Assembly (NCBI GenBank): GCA_035222895.1
Contig: JAVYIG010001614.1
Coordinates: 246,001 to 310,000, forward strand
Length of the DNA stretch: 64,000 nucleotides
Origin: Strongylocentrotus droebachiensis
Lineage: Eukaryota > Echinodermata > Echinoidea > Camarodonta > Strongylocentrotidae
Direction of reading: 5' to 3'
Part shown: piece by piece, positions 22,329 through 36,300 of the stretch
How the letters are laid out: each line of letters opens with the position of its first letter
Numbering within the stretch: position 1 is the first letter of the stretch
Translations under genes and position numbers: made by a program
The notes under the pieces: model-generated
The model's database searches: none
Seen by the model: the letters and a program-made list of their open reading frames with translations, nothing else
Told to the model about the DNA's origin: nothing

Positions 22329-25300
22329 CTACTATTGAAAAAAGTGATCAACAGCATGAGATGACAATAAATACAAAACATCATCGACAGCGTGACGAAT
22401 GTACGTATCCATTTCATTCTTATATCCATGATTTAGGTCCATTCTAATTTATCTGATATACGTGTATAACCTTGTAAACCGTATTTAGGCATTGATTAAA
22501 GTAATAAAGGTATTGAGGAATATCAAAATAAATATAACTTGGCGGTCTTTGTGTACCCAATGCCAAAATCTTGATTAGCTAAATGATTACGATTCGAAAA
22601 CAGACATAAAGGCAAAAAACACAAATGCTTCTTCTACGAATTTTAGCAATAGATTTCCATTTTTACGCTTATATATAGGCTAAACCAACCTCTCAGCGGA
22701 GAGATTAATAAAATGTAGCAATTTTGCGGCGCTCCGGTCCTTTCAATTTCAAATCAAATATATATATATTTCATATCAAAGAGACCGAAGTTCTCCAGTA
22801 CCCGCTTCGGTTTCGCGTGTGTTGCATGCACGCATGTGAATACTGCGGTCGCGTCGTCCGTATAGTCGTATTCGATTGGCCCCCGAGTCAAGCCATGTTC
22901 GGGAAAGTAGTCTCGTCATGATATACACCCCCTTCAATACTAGGTTTCTAAGCGCTTTACATTTCATTTAGTACCACCCCGGTAGATATACTGAAGCTTT
23001 TCTTCTCAAACCGCAAGAATGAACAAAAAGCCGAAATCGGACAATTTAAACGGAAGCCAAAGGAAGAAAGTTCGCGAAAAATAATATAACTCGGCTTTCT
23101 CTTAATTCATGCTATTTACTCACTATATCCGTATTAGCTGCCATTCTTCGACTATAGAGCTCCAATTCTATATTTAGTTACCTTACTATACCCTACTGCA
23201 CTCACGACTTTCTTTAGAGCACCACTGCACTCAATTCGCCAGGAGGATTAGACCCCCCCCCCCCCCTTGCAGGGTCACTGACAGGTGGGTATCTCATCAA
23301 ATCAACTCTCACTTAACATAAGAAAAAGAGGATCATGGGGGAACAATGGTCACCGATTAGGCATTGTTTGCTATATACAGGGCGCAATTAGCTATAAGTA
23401 GTGCAGTGGGGCTTTAACAATGCTTACTTTTGTCAAGCCTGATGATGTCCTCTTTGGTGCTTCCGTTCTCTGATCGACCCTGGGCCAGGATACGGAAGGC
23501 ATGGCCGTGGAGATGGAAAGGATGATTAACCGGAAACGGGGAAGTGCCCTCATCGATGAAAATGATCTCCAGTGTCTAAACAAGAACAGGAGCAGTATAT
23601 GACACGCACCAAAATATAATCTAGATCACATGATGACGTATGATACATTGACTATCTAAGCGATCGCAGTGATAGTATACAAAATATACACCGTCTTGAG
23701 AGGTTCTGGTTAAAACTATGCGCAAGAGGTGACTCCAATAGTATTATTTGCTGAGGGGCACAGCCCCGAAGCAAATGGTAATTTTGGAGTCACCGAGGCC
23801 CATAGTTTTAACCAGTACCTCGAATATAAGGCATGGTCATTTGTTTTAATATTCTGCATCAAATTTTCAATTTAAAAAAAAAAAAAAATCCTATTTTTGG
23901 GGAAGAAAAAAAAACGTAAATTTTTATCAAAACAAAATTAAAATATTTGGTTTTCATTGAATTAAGATTTGAAAGATCAACAAAATCAGCAAAAAAAATA
24001 ACAATTTTTTTTTCAACTCCCAAATAGTACTCTTATAGTACTTTTTCAGAGCAATCTTAAAATATTTCTGGTCACGTGACGTGCTCTCAAGCAATATCAC
24101 AAGCCAATACATTTGTGATGCATGTTATAATAAGCACATAACTACCGTTGGTGAAGGTGATGGGACAAACTATCCCTTCCGAGGCGATCTGGATGTAGCT
24201 ATCTTTCCGAAGCGAAGCTGAGGAAAGATAGCGTATACATTCTGATCGACGAGGAAGTGATAGTTTGCCATCGCCTGAAACCAAAAGGTAATTATTTGCT
24301 TTATATTCCACATCTAAGACAATTTAACTACAAAAAGTGTATGCATCTACATGAAAGATACCAGGCCCAAATTCACACCAAAAAATTAAAAGTTTAACCC
24401 AACCCCTTGAGGGTACGGTGCGCGCATGTGTTTGCTTTAATTGCGCACATTGGTAATGCGCGCTTAATTACGCCTGTTTTAGTGCGCATTTAGATAATCT
24501 TCAGTGAAAGTGCGTTGCCCTGTGTAGATAGTACCTCTATCTTCAGTGAAAGTGCGTTGCACTGTGTAGATAGTAGTACTATCTACAAAGTGTAACGAAC
24601 TTTTTGCTTTCCCATCAATAATGGGCGAACTATCTTTCATCACGTGATTTACCTTTGACCTATCGTAGAGCAAGATTCTTAGTATGTGGAATATAATAAG
24701 AACTATCACAAATGAGATTATTATAATTTTGCTTGATAAACGCATTTATAGCGTTTTGCCTTAGTTGTTTCATAGTCACTTGATAAATGACGTGGATAAC
24801 GTCGACAATTTGTGATTCAATTGATAAAATAATTATGTTAAATATAAAGCATTTAGATTCTCCTCTTCTTAATTATGTTTTGGCGTCATTATATATTTCA
24901 TATAATGTTGGAGGAAAGATAAGAGCTCGTCAGTGTCTTTTTGGCCCCTTTCTCGGAAGACCGAAGGTTGCGTACAACACCCGATCAATGAACACACATG
25001 ACTGAAGTCTGAACCCTACAGGGGAGGATGTCCGGGGTAGTTGAAGGAGGTATTTGTTTTCTTCCCTAGTGGTGAGAAGGGGGAGGGTGTTTGTCCACGG
25101 TTTGTTTTGCTTATATTGTCATTGTCCTGCAGGTATTTATGGGGGTAGGGGGGGAGCTAGGGGGTGTACTTGGTAATTTTTCCCTGGAGGAAAGTTGTCT
25201 ACGGGGACCCCGCCACCTCCGCCCCCCCCCCCCCCCCCCACTCAGTGTTATTTAGGGTACGCATATGCATGTCCCCTCCTTCCTGAAAACACCCCCTATT

Positions 25301-26086
25301 AAAGTCCGGTGTGTAAAGTCAATAAGGGCCGGATTTTTGTGTAGGCCTACTTCGAGCCGGACTTTGGTGCGTGAAAAGTACCCCTTTACCGGACATTTTG
25401 GGAACACGCATGGTATCCCTCCGTTCACGGAGTGGGAGGGGGGGGCGGGGGGCTCTCGACTCACCTGTCCTAAGTCAACTTTTATGTACTGTGTGCAGGC
25501 GCAGAACTTGGTGTCACAATTTTCAAAACCATCTTGTTCTACTTCGCATAACATCTGGTCATAGTATCCTTCTGCGGCACGTTCATCATCGAATTGGGAC
25601 AGGAGCGGGAAACCAGGGAATTGAAACGTCCGATTTTTTATTTGAGGCAAGAATTGTTCCCCCCAGCCAGGTCCGCTGGGGCCTAGAGGATACAGGTCAG
25701 CATCGTTGAAGGTTGGATTATTGATCTGAAGTCAAAGGAAAAAAAAGAATAATAATTTGGATTTATAAAGCGCATACGGAATCCCGAACGTTGAACGTTT
25801 ACACAATACAATAATAAAATAGATGTTAACATTTAAACAAAATGGAACTGATAACACACTATCAAGAATTTCTTCATTATTAAATCTTAATAAAGAAGAA
25901 GAAGGGCTACCGCAAAAAGCGCTTGCATGATAGCGTGAATATATAAGAACGTGATATGTTATGATATCAGCATGGAACCCAAAAAACTAAAACTAAGACG
26001 ATGTTTATTCAATGTTCTCCTTAGTATTCTTTTAATCCGAATCGAATCTTAAAAGTGAACATTAAATATAACGAAAAGAAAGTAAC

Positions 26087-26128
<42 letters not shown>

Positions 26129-29100
26129 CTTAAGAAGAAGATGGAAAATACTTACTCCACGAATGTCAATGGGCAGGTAGATTTTACGAGTATTATTTGT
26201 TGCATGTCTAGATACTGCGAAGGAAAGCATATAAGGTAATCTGTTTTGATATGATATGATATCAAATATGATAAATAACATTTATAATAACCATTTAGCG
26301 ACAAAAATTAGGGCATTCCTGAATATAATACATTTTACGGATGCATAAGCTATGTAATGTGAGCGAGTGAATATGACCATGGCATTTGTATGGGTTAAAG
26401 CATGATAGATTAATAAAAATAATATAATATAAATATAAATAATATATAAAGGGGAAATCAAACACAATAAGAACGTCGAGTCGAGTTTTTAGATAACTCC
26501 CCCCCCCCCCCACTCTGTGTTATTTAGGGTACGCATATGCGTGTTCCCTCCTTTTGAAAACACCCCCTAAGTCCAGTGTGTACAGGTTGAATCTTTAAAA
26601 ATCAGCCTCCAAAACTTTACCTGGCATTCAACGGATGACCCTAAAAACCTGTTAATAATAATTTATGCAACTCTTGTGGACAAGTTGACTCAACTTTTCA
26701 TTTTATGTTATATTGCAAGGATGTGACTATGTTTTGGAAAATAATATGTAATTTGATTTTTAATCTATTCCAAATAGAAATACAAATAGACCAGAAGATA
26801 ATAGTTGTAGGAAATGATATTGGAAACAAGAAATATTCACTTTTGAATATTATTTTAAATTATGCGCAATATGCAATTTATAAATGTTACGTTAAGAAGA
26901 TTGTTAATGGTTCTGTTTACTACCCACATACTTTGTTTTTTGAATTCAAGTCGTTGCTAAGATTATTTTTAAGATATGAATGTGTTAGCAAAGAAAATAA
27001 TACTAAGCTGGAAGAATTGTTAAACGTACTTTAATCTTTAACCTATGTTATGTTTCACTCAATTACTGAACTATTAATGTACAAATGTATTATATTATGG
27101 AAATAAAAACCTCGCTTGAGGATAAGAGAAAAAAAAAATAAATAAATAAATAAATAAAAAAATAAAGGGGAAATCAAACACAATAAGAACGTCGAGTCGA
27201 GTTTTTAGATAACTCCCCCCCCCCCCCACTCTGTGTTATTTAGGGTACGCATATGCGTGTTCCCTCCTTTTGAAAACACCCCCTAAGTCCAGTGTGTACA
27301 GGTTGAATCTTTAAAAATCAGCCTCCAAAACTTTACCTGGCATTCAACGGATGACCCTAAAAACCTGCGTATAGGGCGCGGACGGAACCAACGTCGAATG
27401 TGGGTTCCGTGCGCGCCCTATTCTTTGCGAGTGCGTACTATAAGTGTGTTACAAGGGTTTTAATGGAGTTTATCAAGACCGGAAGTGGGTAGTTTTGTAA
27501 TGCCATTGCGTTGCACAATTCAATCCTTTAGTCAGTTGGGGCGTATAATTTTGTGCAAAATTGCACGTGAAGCAAACGAGTAACCGTTTATAGAGGCGAA
27601 GAAAGCTATATTAGCGTTAGGCCAACCTTAGACGTACCTAGGGATCTCAAATCATTCGCACTTGGGACCACATTTGGTTCTTGGAAGTCCTTGTTAACAT
27701 CTTGGTAGACCAACCCTTGTCTATTTACCGACGGATCAGCGGGGGGTACTTCATCAGCTGCACCCTGGTACCTGATCACTGCTAGCGCAACCAGACCCAA
27801 AGCTTGCTCGGAACCCTCGACCTTTAGCCAGTAGTTGCCGACTTCTTGAGCGGCATCCAGGATGAAATCGTACCTGTATGGTTAAAGGAGAGAAAGGATT
27901 AAACCGAAACTTGTGCTAAACCCTAACTCGGTGGCACAAAGTGTAAATATCTACGTAGCATATTTCAACACTTCCCGTTTTCTTTACGATTCTTCATATA
28001 CTGAAAGTCGCATATATATGATATCAGGCATCGTAATTCATGAATTACATAATTATAAGTGGTGCACAAAAAGTATGATAACTTGACTGAAAGCAATGCT
28101 GTGATCGAGATAATTTTCAGGAATGCAGGCTGGACAAAAAAGCGTATATTACCCAAACCTCGATGTTGTCTCTATCGATCAGGATATAGGCCTTTTGGGG
28201 TAAAAAAAAAACTATGGAATATTTGTTGAAGCAATGATGTGCTCCATCGAATTTCTATCTATCTTAGTATCTTCTCCCGGTTCGGAGGTTGATTGCAACT
28301 TCTCTCCATTTCATTCTATCTTCTGCCATTCTAGTGCACTCTTGAAGTTTTAGTCCCCTCCAGTTCTTGAGATTCTCTTTCCAGTTGATTCTGGGTCTCT
28401 CTCTCGGTCTAGTTCCTTCCACTCTTCCCTCCGAAACATCCTTTAAAGACCGTCAATACTACTGGGCCACAATGGATTAGACCACACAGCGAGGTCACTG
28501 ACAGGTGGCTATCTCATTAACTCAGCTCTCAACTAACATAAGAAAAAGAGGATCATGGGGGACCAACAGGCACAGATTGGGGACGTTTTCTATATAGAGG
28601 GAGCAAGTAGCTACAAGTAGGACAGTGGGGCTTTAAGAGGCTTTGGTGCCTTCAAACATGACTAAATAATTTGACTTTTCTCTCCATAACTAATCCTACC
28701 AGTGCAATTTGTTTACGCCCTGCCAATTCAAAGTTTTAGGAAGGCTTTATTGAAATTTGATAATAATAACATTAACTTTTGTTCTAATTACCTCTCTCCT
28801 GCGTAGAGGAAGAAAGCGTCGACTTCTAGTGGTTCAAAGTCGTCTCCATCGCTAGAGATGAGGGTGATGTTATGACCATCCACGGAGACCTTCATTGGAA
28901 CGTTGGCTATGCCCCTACTAATGACCCGGAAGCGATACCGTTTGCCCTGTCGGAGGTCAATTGAGAATGGACGATAGGGTTATGTAATTGTGCTGTAGGT
29001 AACCAAATATATAACTTTATGGTATCACGTTAATTCAACAATGGTGATAATCAGAGCCACCTACATACAGGGTATGCGCAACTTTTCGTCACTTGGTCAC

Positions 29101-30300
29101 AACATGGCGTTTATTATTTGTTTTTTGTTTGCCTATCAAAGTACTATTAGCCATACTACTATCAATGGATTTGAATTTGTTTTCGAAATTTAATTCTTAT
29201 TGAAATGTTCATACCTTATCACAGTCTTTAAGCCAACGAGACCAAAAGGTTTTTATAGCCGATCGGACTACATCCGGTTCATCTCATCTACTACCCGATT
29301 AGTCTTTCTTCATATGGCCTACAACCAACCAGTCTACTTTCCACGTGGTTCAAAAATCATTTAGTCTACTTATCATTTGGTCCAATGACCATTTAGAATA
29401 ATAGTCCCTTGGTCTAATAAACCTTTAGGAATATAGTCATTTGGTCTAATTTCATTGGTGTAATCTCCGAAAAACCTATTTGGTCAATCACTCATTTGGT
29501 CTTTTTGGCAGACGGTCTAATTCCCCGTATGTATAATGCCAATTTGGTCTACCGTCCATAAGGTCTAATTATCGTTTTATGATTATTATTAGTTATGATT
29601 AGATGATTATGAGACCATGTGGATAGTACACGGGCTGGATGTAGACCATATGAGATTGGACAAATTAGGTAGTGGACGAACTGGTTGTAGAGCAAACGGC
29701 AATTCACCGCCCGAAATCATACCGACCACGGACTGAATAAAACATCCCCTTACTCAAATTGGACGTAACTAATAATAATCATCAAACGATTATTAGACCT
29801 TATGAACGGTAGAACGAATTGGCATTAGACATAACATTGAGAATTAGAACGACTGCCAATAAGACCAAATGAGTGATAGACTAGGGGAAGAAGGAGGATA
29901 GTTAGGATACTTAGGATTACCACCACCATGAAGCAGGGGTTCGCATCATCTTTAGAGGAGGCGCGATAGCTCAGTCGGTAGAGCAGTGGTCTCGTGATCC
30001 GGTGACCTGGGTTCGAAACCAAGTCGGTGCGCTATAGTGCCCTTTGGTAAGGCATTAATCCTCATTACCAGGTCCCTCGGAGAGGACCTAAAGCCGTCGG
30101 CCGTCTGGTTGCTTTCCTACAAGCATTTATGCTTTCTTAGCAGTCAGGTAAAATAACCACCACCACCACCACCATGTACAGTCTGCAGAAATTGTTTGAA
30201 GAGAGAGGAGTGAAAGAACTGGGAGTGGTTCTATTAGAGAAGGATAAGAGCCGAGGGTTATGGAACAGCATGATCGCCAAAGTCAATCGATATGGTACTT

Positions 30301-30345
<45 letters not shown>

Positions 30346-33300
30346 TTCAAACGGGCCAAAATGGACCTGACCAGGTTTGGTAACATGAGGCATCGATATA
30401 CCTGTGTGACGTTGTAGATCTCTCTCGGCGTAACCGTCGACGTCGTTGCATCATTGCCAAATACGGCGAACGCTCCCTTGCCGTTGATGAGTATGGACTT
30501 TGGATTGCCATCGGCGTCTCTGAAATGTTGGTCAAGGTAAATACCGACGTGCCCTTGGTGGGTCCAGTCAACGAGAACGACCTTGTGTTCGGGTAAGTCA
30601 AAGTCATACAGGAGAGCCTGGGCATCGACCTGCGTCGCCAAAGCAAAATCTGTACTGACTGATCTGGGCACCGTCTTACAAAGACTAACGATCCAAATCC
30701 AAATCAATCACAACTCCTCCAATCAATCATAAGTTTGCAGTCTTCTATCTCTTATGTAGGACATAGTTGCGATTGATATCAACTCTTTGTAAGACGGGGC
30801 CCAGAAATATATACACTGTCTTCGTTACTTCGTTTTCTATGTATGTATTATGAGATAGCAAAATGTGTATATTGATGGTCATCTTGCTAGTAATAACCAT
30901 TAACTACTCTCATCGGGCTCACATCATTATTATTTATTTTTTTTGATGGTCAATTATTGGGGGGGGGGGTGATTGCACAGGCCATCCCCCCCCATCCCCA
31001 CCCCGGGATCGACACCCATGCATGTGGTAACATGCATGTAGTGTCAAGGTAGTGTCAAATAATGAGGACGTCTTGATCATAATGATTATAGATTCACAAT
31101 TATAACAGTCATGAACGGGTCTCAGGGGCAGCTCTACAATATAACCCAAGATTTTTTGCCACATCAATCTTGCGCTGTTGCTAATGAATTGTTTTATACT
31201 CGTGTCAATCATTTCCCTGACAATATTGAGTGACAATAATCGTGTCTTTGCTGTCCTTCTTACTGCCATTAGGGACTTTTAGATTTGCACGTCGACATAG
31301 TGGACTGCTACGTGTGATGTCCTCTTATGGCACAGTGACGTCCACTATGTCGACGTGCAAATCTAACGGTCCTTATTGCCGTAACCGTTCTTACCTACCT
31401 GTTTAGATTGCCTGATGATCAATGCACCAAAAAGCCCATCTGCCCGATGCATGCCTGTATGAGCGTGCCAAAAGTGCGTGCCAGCGTGGTCGGCTGTGAA
31501 GTTATACCTACGAAGAAAGAAAGAAAAAAAAACGATTCAATATACATTTGTTTTATTGTTAATTTAATGATAATAATAATAATTATTATTATTATAATTA
31601 TGATCGGAATGATAATAATAATGATTATTATTATTATTAAAATGATAATAATGCTTTTGTCTACCCAGGGAAGCCTCATCAGCTTCATTGTTGTTTGTCC
31701 TGAAGGCTCTGATATTATTTGTACCCATCAATTGCCAGGTATCCATATCCTGGCCGGGCAAAGGATGTTTGTGCCGGGCTGGGATTCGAACCATCAACCC
31801 TGTGATTGAGAGTCAATTGAATGAACCCTGTAAGTCCCAGGTGAGTGTTTCACAAACATCCTAAGTTGAACTTATCTCTAAGTTGGACTTAAAAATTATG
31901 GAAAGCCGTTAGCATCATTGAAAATATTTTGTAAAAGTTATTTTTAAAGGCATAAAATGTTGATTCAAATCATTCATATTTTCTATTATCATGGGAGATT
32001 CTATGTTCTTGATGTGGAATTTATGAAAAGTCTAAAATACTTGAATTTTGCTTTTGAATGTATTTCATTATAAGGCTACAAATGGCTCTCCATAATATTT
32101 AAGTCCAACTTAGAGTTAAGTTTGACTTAGAATCTTTGTGAAACACCCCCCAGGTCTCATTACATATCCACTACATTGAAACACCTTTTGGTATACACGT
32201 TCACTATCCTGTGTGTACTTCAGTTTTTACAGACCTGTATCAATCAGATATGATTATTTACGTTTAAGGAGTTTTTTACGTCATCATCCGGGAGACGTGA
32301 CTGAGTTTCGAACCGGGGTACGACGGAGTCCGTTTTTAGGCACAGACAGAGAGCTGACCAAGTGAACGTACAGCTTGATTGACTCACATTTCCCTTTTGA
32401 CTAACCTGAATGTGGTTCCGGGTAATATGGGACACTGAGTGACCATAAACACGCCGTCCATATATTGGTTTGAAGTCTGATAGATTCCATGCCAATGAAT
32501 GGTGATAGACTCGCCATTATCCATCTTATTATTGGTGTCGACGATGACCTCGTCGCCCTCGCAAACCTGTAGAAGATTTTAATTCAAAGCAAAATCTAAG
32601 ATCCCAGTCACATCGACGAGAACGATACTAGACGAGACCGATACCAGACCGAAACGTAACACGTTGTATTTCGTTTCAATTCTCTTTTTGTCTCAGTGTG
32701 TATTTTTTTTTCTCTGTATTAATTTCTCTGTATATTAAGTCAGTAGTTCAATTCAGTGAACATACAGGCAAGAGCCTAGGTGTTAAGTAGGTTCACTTTT
32801 CATTTCCATATTTAAGAATTTACAGAACGTGCATTTTATATGTTAAAAATTACTATGACTCAGGGTTAAATCTTTCCATATAACTTGTTAATGTTAATGT
32901 TTTGTAAAATGTATTACAATTTCTTTTATTTTGCATGGAATATGAATACAGGAAACTAATCAACCAGTGAACCTCCCTGGTAGACCGACTGCCCGATAGT
33001 ATCGTAGTGAACCATGGGAGAAGTCGTCAGAAGGTCTGCGAGACCAACAAGCCGGCTTTCCGGTCTTACACGTTACTTGACATTCGCGTCTGTCGAACGT
33101 GAGTGTATGCTTTCATTCTTGATGAATTATTTATATCATTCGCGTTAGATCAGAGCAGACACGTGGGCTTAGCTCAAAGTATGAAACAGTAGTAACGAAA
33201 CTGCTACAGAAATCACAAAGTTTATAATTGATTTTGCCCTACTGATGTGATCAGTGATGATGATGATAAGCGAAGGATTATGATGACGACGACACTGATG

Positions 33301-36300
33301 ATAAGGATTTATTAGACGATGACGACGACGATTATTATAAAGATGATGACGTACAGGGTGTAAATGATTTTGATGATATAAATAGTAATGATGACAATCA
33401 TGGTAACGGAATTAAATTGTTGATAATGTTGACGTCGTTTAATATGATGACATTCATCTCGAAGACAATGAAGATGCTTTTAAAGTTGTAATGATGATGA
33501 TGACACGTGGCGACGTTAATGACTATGTAAAAACAATTGTAATGGTTAAGTGATGATGATAATGATCACGATTCGATAAAATTGTTGTAACATTGACGAC
33601 ACCAACTATTGAAGCGATTATAATTTTGATGATAGGAATAAGAAGCAAAGAGATAATGAAGATGATGATAATAACTATGATTTAATGTAGATGATAATGA
33701 AGAAGTAGATAACATTGATGATTATAAACATGACCATGAAGTGCTGATAATAATAGAGTAGATAATAATGATGATGATATGATTGCTTACCTCGATGGCA
33801 GGACCAGGTAGAACCCTGTTTGCGACCAGGATTGGTCTAGGAACCCCGTCTGCCGGTACGCATTGAGCCCTCTCGCAATCACTGGGGTTACACGGGCAGT
33901 CGTAACAGGCTTTAGCCATGGTGTAATACCACTCTACTACAAAAGTGTAGTTACAGCTCATCGGTGCAGAATCAGTGCAGTCTCTTGAACAAGGATGAGG
34001 GGGCTCGGCTTATATTATTGATGAAAAAATTGGAACGTGTTTTAAGGAACACATGTCATTATTTTATGGCACATTCACTCTGGGTAATATTTCTTAAATA
34101 GTGGGTTATGACGGGAAAATGTGCGGATAACAATACCCACTATTAGGTACATTTTACCCGATACTGGATACAGTTCTACCCATCAAACATTGCCCATAAA
34201 GGTTGGATACTTTTTATAATCTTTTTTCATGAAGTGATCGTGAGAATATGGTTTATTCTTAAGAGAACAAGTATATGTCTTCTTAGGAGAGTATTGATGA
34301 ATCCAAATAGTCATATGGATTGATCAATGGTGTTCTGAGAATAAATTATTTTCAACTATCGAGAAGACACCATAATGTCATAATCATTTCATGATATTAA
34401 TTGAATTCAATTGATGAGCCGATATCGTCTCTCGTGTTGCTGAGCATGAAAGTTTTAATACATAAAACAGGTAATTGTTTCATGTCGGTCGTGAATAAAT
34501 ACTCTCTGCTTCTTTAAAAAATACTATCAAAATGTTAACAAAGAAACACTTCAGTATCCGCTGTGACTACAGTTTCTGATTTCTCTAATGAATTGTAAAT
34601 ATGTTATTTGAGTTATTCCCAAATGACATATATTCACCTTCTACAGTAATAAAAAACTATTGATCCATTTTGTCTTTGCGAATTCGTATACTAGTACTTG
34701 AATGAAAAGCCAAAGTTATTATACAAATATACACTGTCTTGAGAGGTTCTGGTAAAAACTATGCGCAAGAGGTGACTCCAATAGTACTATTTGCTGAGGG
34801 CACAGCCCCGAAGCAAATGGTACTTTTGGAGTCACCGAGGCCCATAGTTTCAACCAGTACCTCGAATAGAGGCATGGTATATTTGTTTTATATCCTGCAT
34901 CAAAAAATTATTTTATTAAAAAAAAAAAAAAAAAACATTTTTGGGGGAAAAAAAATTTGGAACAAAAGAAATGTCAATTTTTATCTAAAAAGATTTAAAA
35001 TATTTATATTTTCATTAAATTAACATTTTAAAAATTTAAAAAAAAATAAAATAAAAAATTGTCAACTCCCAAATAGTAAACCCAAATAGTACTCTCATAT
35101 AGTACTTTCTAAAAATAGTTCAAATATTTCTGGTCATGTGACGAGCTCTCAACCAATCAAAAGCCAACAATTTTTTGATGCAGGATATAAAAATGATTAT
35201 GCTGCTTACAAGAATCTCAAAATAAAGTCGCAGCGTGAATCTTTAGATTTCAATTCAATTAAATAAACATTCATTTCATCCTTTTGCATGGACAATAAAT
35301 CAATTCAATTCATTAATAAAAATGAAAGAAATAATGAAATATATATTCCTGTGGTGCAGCCATAACAAAGCAAACATACATGAATAAGAGAATAATTTGA
35401 AACTACATGAGATAGACCTACCTGGTGTTACCATAAAACTATCAAAGTGTAATGCAGGAGGCTCTAACGTTGTGTTGCGCGGCTTTCATCGAAAGGGTGC
35501 GGTGCGGTGCGGCGCGGTGTGGTGTGCTCAACGCACCCATTCGATAAAAGAGGGGGGCTTTTCTCGAAAGGGTGCGTTTAGAGCGGAGTACCGTTTTAAC
35601 ACACCCTTTCGATAAAAGCGGGGGGGGCTTTTCTCGAAAGGGTGCGTCGACTAGTCTTTCGCATCAGTCGTTTAAAATGAGGATCTGGGACAGAAGGTAA
35701 TAGTTGCCAATTTGAGTATATCGAAAATGTATTAAATAAAATGGAATGGTTGTTGTTGTTGTTTTAGTTTTAAGGGCGTGTGTCATTCAATTATGAATAT
35801 TTACGCCGTCTTGATTACAGAGTGGTCTCTTTCGTTATTACTATGTTGATGGGGGAGACAGAGAGAAGGAAAAAAGGGAAAGGGAAAGGGAAGATAAAAG
35901 GAAAGAAAGAAGAATAAGAAGAAAAGAGGGAAACGGGGGGGGCGAAGGGCTCTTGCCTCCTCCTCACCCCCCCCCCCCCCGCCAAAAAATAAATAAGAGA
36001 GAGAGAGAAGGGAAAGGGAAAGGGAAAGAAAATAGAAAAGGAAAGAAAGAAAAGGAAGAAGGAAAGAGGGAAACTGGGGAAGGGCGAAAGGCTCTTACCC
36101 CCCCCCCCCCCGCCAAAAAAATAAATAAGAGAGAGAAGGGAAAGGGAAAGAAAGAAGAGGAATAAGAAGGAAAGAGGGAAACGGGGGAAGGGCGAAGGGC
36201 TCTTGCCTCCCCCCCACCAAAGAAATAAATAAGAGAGAGAGAGAGAGAGAGAAGTGAAAGGGAAAGAGAAGATAAAGGGAAAGAAAGAAGAGGAAGAAGA

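Noticed and set aside
24087..24311. Possible extra laccase exon between exons 9 and 10
   Set aside because: Exon 9 (ending LGQ) and exon 10 (starting TLEII) join in phase and give the normal family sequence; this stretch is a palindromic repeat.
29957..30032. Possible tRNA gene
   Set aside because: A- and B-box words are present, but the stems are imperfect and a SINE body with an (ACC)n end follows.
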